A DNA stretch of 10,000 nucleotides from Actinidia chinensis (taxonomy: Eukaryota; Streptophyta; Magnoliopsida; Ericales; Actinidiaceae): contig VIGQ01002192.1 of the NCBI GenBank assembly GCA_009663005.1, forward strand, positions 12,501 through 22,500, in the 5' to 3' direction. Below the pieces are notes generated by a model. It was not told where the DNA came from. It saw only the letters and a program-made list of their open reading frames with translations, and did no database searches. A program made the position numbers and the translations under genes. Of this stretch, positions 6,766-10,000 are shown piece after piece; the first letter of the stretch is position 1; each line of letters opens with the position of its first letter.

Positions 6766-8986
6766 ATGGCACCGGAGATGGGGAAGAAGTTGCCTGAAAG
6801 TGACGTCACCGGCCAGAATTTGACGGAGACAGAGCTCACGCTAGGGTTGAACGGGCGAGAATCGGAATCCGAAGTCGGCGACAAACGTGGATTTTCGGAG
6901 ATTGTAGATAAAATTTTGAAGATGATAAATCCGACGAAGGCTAAATCTCCCACAGCAAAAAAGTAAGTCCATTTACGCACCCCTCAACTTTGCTGAAATT
7001 ACTATCTAAATTGTACTTCACATAATCTCTCACTTTGCTCCTCGAGAATTATGCATACAGCCTACACGTTTTGTACCCCTATATAGTTTTTTACTTCTTT
7101 TTTTCAACAATAATAGAAAGAGTTGGCCTGATAAACATAACCTCATATCAATTTAGAGGTTCCAATTTAGTACGGATTGGTTAAGGAGAAATTGTGGTTA
7201 CCCATATCAACAATCACAACACTGTGTTGCTTGCATTATTTGAGCAATATTTGGATTTAATTATGTGATCAGATTTTTTATGTAATAGGACTCGATGAAT
7301 AGATTATCCACCAAAAAAGATAAGTTGATTGCAATGCGATTACATCATATTTGCCTTGAGAAAAATTAAGTAATAATTAATTTTGAGCATAAATTGTAAT
7401 ACTAATATGATTCGATTACATCATGGTTGTCAATGTTCGATCAAATTGAATGGGTTGCATACTTAGCGAGTCCTGTAATGCACGAATCTGATCCTGAATA
7501 ATACAAATAGCACGGTGTGGTGGGTATAACATAACACCTACTCCAAACTCAGCATGATGATGCTTTAAAATTCCATTTAGTTATTTTTTTTCGAGTCACG
7601 ATATTTGATCTCTCCACTATTATATATACATATATATATAATTATAGATTGTTTTTTTTTTAAATTGAAATATGACATGACTCTTTCTAATTAATAATTT
7701 TCAGGGCCCAAGTCGTAGGGTGGCCACCCGTGAGATCACTTAGGAAGAACATAATATTGAAGAAGAGCTGCAAGTATGTGAAGGTGGCTGTGGATGGAGC
7801 TACAGGTGGAAAGAGGGAAAGGGGGATGGCGAGATAGGAGAGAAGGGGAAGACAAAAAAAAAGAGGAAAAAATAGAAATGGGAAAAGGGAGCCCCCCATA
7901 TCTTGAGAAAATTTGATTTGGAGATGTACAACTCCTATCAGCAGCTGTTGGGTGCTCTAGAGGACTTGTTCAGCTGCTTCACCATCCGTATGTGCATAAT
8001 CCTATTTTATGCAAATTATGGTTTGTACATTTGATATTTGTTGTATTCAAGGGTAATTTGGTAATTTTTCTTGTGTACCTTTGTTCAGATGATTATCTCG
8101 AGAGGAAGCTTATGGACAGTGTGAATGGGTCGGAATATGTGCCCACGTACGAGGACAAAGATGGTGACTGGATGCTAGTTGGAGATGTGCCATGGAAGTG
8201 AGTTTCCATAACTGCCCTTACAATTTGTTTTAACCCTCACGGGTAATCCGGGCTTGTAAAAGCCATGTCTTTGTGTTCAAAATATCGTCAGTTCATGTTT
8301 TCGTACGGCGACTAGAGATTTATCTAACCATTAATTTTATAATTTTAAAATTAGTCTCTCTCGAACCTAATTAGATTGTACATAAATACTAAACTGTAAA
8401 GAAAATAAAATAATGTTATGCATTTACTCTTTTTTGTCACCGTTTGTTTTGATTCTTGTGATTGTTTATATGTTTAACAAAAATGAGCATACAAAAGAAC
8501 CAAAGAGGTTCATATTTCATAGCTAGAGAAATGTGCTTTCAATTGACTAATCATCTGTTTCCTTTTTTTGGGGCAGAATGTTTGTTGAATCATGCAAGCG
8601 TCTAAGGTTGATGAAGAGCTCCGAGGCACATGGGTTAGGTAAATCCATATCTTCTTTCCTTGTCATACATGCACAAATACAAAAATTAACTCAATTTGAG
8701 AAATACAAAAAATAAAATAAAAATAGGCTCGGTTTGAGCTAGTTAATTTAGCTCTGTTACGTTCTCTCTTTTTTTTGTTTTACGGTTTTTATATTTTTCG
8801 GTTTCTCTTGACGAGATAAATGTAAAAATTTAAAATCTTGATTTAATTTTTAAAAAAAAAAATCCAAACTGAGCCTAAGCATATACCTCTATCACTTCAT
8901 GTTAGTAACATTTCATTAGTATTTTATGCTGATTTTTTTTTTTCACAGAACCAAGGACACCTTCCAAATGCTCAAGCACAAGTTGA
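6766..8986 (+). CDS. IAA15: Aux/IAA auxin-responsive repressor, IAA15-like, six coding segments
   Basis: Nuclear repressor that binds ARF transcription factors and is destroyed through TIR1/AFB receptors when auxin is present (family knowledge). Splicing 6766-6962, 7705-7805, 7892-7987, 8089-8197, 8577-8638 and 8949-8986 gives 603 nt, 200 residues plus TGA, with GT/AG at every intron and frame kept throughout. Seen in the product: N-terminus [15 protein letters not shown] motif ELTLGL with Leu24, Leu26, Leu28; KR pair at 40-41; degron [10 protein letters not shown] at 68-77; PB1 region from [10 protein letters not shown] (89-98, Lys92) through the acidic stretch YEDKDGD (152-158) and LVGDVPW to [15 protein letters not shown]; tail [11 protein letters not shown]. 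The ATG has G at -3 and +4. Introns 1 and 3-5 sit where Aux/IAA genes usually have them; intron 2 is unusual. LGLNG replaces the common LGLPG, and PHILRK replaces PYLRK. Family is certain; the IAA15 assignment rests on remembered resemblance and is tentative. It could be a decaying copy if the 86-nt segment is not spliced. Confidence 0.9.
6963..7704 (+). other. Intron 1 of the Aux/IAA gene
   Basis: 742-nt intron with donor GTAAGT after AAAAAA and acceptor TTTTCAG. It splits the codon for Lys66, between the domain I exon and the degron exon. It is T-rich and contains an alternating TA/CATA tract near 7620-7644. I see no ORF, RNA gene or clear repeat family inside. The other introns are 7988-8088 (101 nt), 8198-8576 (379 nt) and 8639-8948 (310 nt); all are T-rich with ordinary donors (GTATGT, GTGAGT, GTAAAT) and CAG acceptors, and hold nothing else that I recognise. 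Confidence 0.88.
7806..7891 (+). other. Extra 86-nt purine-rich segment in domain III, putative intron 2
   Basis: Lies between VDGA(T) and APHILRK, where Aux/IAA proteins read straight through as VDGAPYLRK. The left edge is ACAG|GTGG, a good donor match; the right edge is GGGAG|CC, a minimal acceptor. Removing it restores the frame and adds only a few residues. If retained, a TAG at 7835-7837 ends the protein after residue 109, leaving the EAR motif and degron without a PB1 domain. It is almost all A and G with very little T, unlike the other, T-rich introns here and unlike plant introns generally. GGAGC occurs at both borders (7796-7800 and 7888-7892), 92 nt apart, as an insertion or small duplication might leave. 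Removing 92 nt instead of 86 also keeps the frame. Intron, insertion lesion or alternatively spliced segment are all possible. Confidence 0.6.
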
Positions 8987-9175
8987 TGAAGAAGCCTTTT
9001 ATTTGGGACACTTGGAAGAAGAGTTGGATGTATAGAGAGGCTTTTGTTTTTCCCTTTTGGGGGTGTTTGGATACAAAAAAGAGATTAGTGATGTGTTTGT
9101 TAATTTGATGTGTTGGGTGGGCTTTTGGCCTTTTTGGGATTGTAACACTTGAACACAATTAGATAATACTCAACA
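8987..9175 (+). terminator. 3' untranslated region and probable polyadenylation zone
   Basis: After the TGA at 8984-8986 the sequence is not coding in the gene's frame. A TG-rich run around 9085-9120 (TGTGTTTGTTAATTTG) fits a far-upstream plant poly(A) element, and A-rich AATTAGATAATA at 9159-9170 could serve as the near-upstream element. There is no AATAAA here; plants often lack one. The exact end cannot be set from sequence alone. Confidence 0.4.
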
Positions 9176-9179
9176 TTAT

Positions 9180-10000
9180 TATTGTTTTTTATTATTTTTG
9201 GTAGTTTGTTTGAAAAAATTATTATATTGTTTTATATATTTTTTTAAGTTGAATTTTCATTTTTAAAGTAGTTGGTTTGCGCTTTGTTGTGAGCAACAAT
9301 TAGGGAGGTCTAAAATTTGCTTCGTGGACCCATCATAGGGATTAAGGCACATTTCGATAATTAAAACTGTTCATTTTTTAGACCTCAAATGTATTAGTTA
9401 TTCGTACCAAAACTCGCCTTGATTTGATCACTGTAGTCACATGATTTTATAACATTTATTTTTGAGGTAAATATGAATTTGAGAACACGTCCGCCATTCA
9501 AATTTATCAAAACGAGTATGAAAAGAAATGTAGTTACATGAATCGGATTGAATTGATTTCTTTTTTCAAAGATATCTATGTATAAAAGTCTGAAGTATAT
9601 GGTTTCGGTCATTAAAATAGGCCCAAAATAACATAAGACAAAACCGAACCAAAAAAAAGTTGCCGAACAAGCGCATTATTAGGACTGGGTTGGGCCAACC
9701 AATACATCAGGACAAAGTAAATATTCTTCACTGATTAACTTGAAATTGGACACGGTCTCCATCTAGGCCCAATATGGGGTTAAGTTTTTTTAATGTTTTG
9801 ATTTTCTTTTTTTCGTTTGATAATGAGTTTTTTCACCGTTTGATTAAATCCTTATTTTCTGGTTTCTTTCTAACGACAGAGTTGAAAATATAAAAAAAAT
9901 TCACTAATTTGAAAATATATATATATTTGATAAAAAAAATATAAAATTAGTTTATTTTCGTCTTTAGTGAGTTTTTTTTTAAATTAGATGATTTTTTATA
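9180..10000. other. AT-rich DNA downstream of the Aux/IAA gene, no gene seen
   Basis: Apart from the site II motifs there are only T-rich and AT-rich tracts, including a TA run near 9916-9930. A 72-codon minus-strand ORF at 9394-9612 has no recognisable features and normal AT-rich chance composition. Confidence 0.6.
9617..9770. promoter_or_regulatory. Three site II (TGGGCC) motifs
   Basis: TGGGCC or its complement occurs near 9620, at 9691-9696 and near 9765. The middle one lies in GGTTGGGCCAACC (9688-9700), a 13-nt near-perfect palindrome. Clusters of TGGGCY are typical of promoters of housekeeping and growth genes bound by TCP factors. No gene follows within the window, so this would belong to a neighbour beyond 10000, or is coincidence. 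Confidence 0.3.

Noticed and set aside
6561..6797. 78-codon + strand ORF over the core promoter and start of exon 1
   Set aside because: It spans the TATA box and overlaps the real start in another frame; a chance ORF.
6766..6966. Exon 1 as a complete 66-residue gene
   Set aside because: The apparent stop TAA lies inside the GTAAGT splice donor. Splicing continues in frame to the degron exon.
7687..7899. 70-codon minus-strand ORF across the degron exon and the purine-rich segment
   Set aside because: Its phenylalanine- and leucine-rich sequence is simply the complement of the purine-rich tract and a conserved Aux/IAA exon; it is a shadow.
8926..9108. 60-codon + strand ORF over the last exon
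   Set aside because: It uses a different frame from the [11 protein letters not shown] tail, starts in the intron, and has no independent support.
9394..9612. 72-codon minus-strand ORF
   Set aside because: AT-rich chance composition, no signal peptide, motif or splice context.

Overview
The window reads as AT-rich nuclear DNA of a eudicot plant. It has one intron-split gene with GT/AG introns, long gene-poor flanks, fold-back repeats of MITE type and simple-sequence tracts. I see no bacterial operon structure, CRISPR array, rRNA or tRNA, and cannot name the species.

The one convincing gene is an Aux/IAA transcriptional repressor on the + strand (coding exons between 6766 and 8986), most like the IAA15 type. 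Conceptual splicing joins 6766-6962, 7705-7805, 7892-7987, 8089-8197, 8577-8638 and 8949-8986 in one frame and gives 200 residues. It carries the EAR repression motif, the [10 protein letters not shown] auxin degron, a PB1 (domain III/IV) region and a [11 protein letters not shown] tail. A TATA box lies about 115 bp before the ATG. The main oddity is an 86-nt purine-rich segment with an in-frame stop inside domain III. It must be spliced out as an extra intron, or the locus encodes a PB1-less 109-residue product.

The 3.2 kb upstream is a mosaic. Three compositionally distinct, promoter-like islands (about 3590-3905, 4570-4807, 5325-5410) and the core promoter (6563-6765) are separated by very AT-rich repeats. 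Two diverged copies of a repeat of about 480 bp (4815-5305 and 6090-6562) and a 102-bp tandem duplication (5461-5664) sit between them. The most distal island holds two G-boxes, TCP-type sites and an inverted pair of TGTCGG auxin-response elements, one fused to a G-box. I infer that an auxin-responsive promoter was stretched by repeat insertions. The link between the distal island and this gene is not proven.

The left part (1-3590) holds no gene I can support. It has a CT-rich microsatellite, two fold-back elements (1072-1171, 1374-1512), a degenerate duplicated AT-rich unit (3007-3276) and one weak small-ORF candidate on the minus strand (2182-2391). The right part (9180-10000) has no gene. 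It has three TGGGCC-type site II motifs at 9617-9770 that could belong to the promoter of a gene outside the window. I found no clearly new biological system. The points most worth checking are the domain III insert and the ARF-type element pair.
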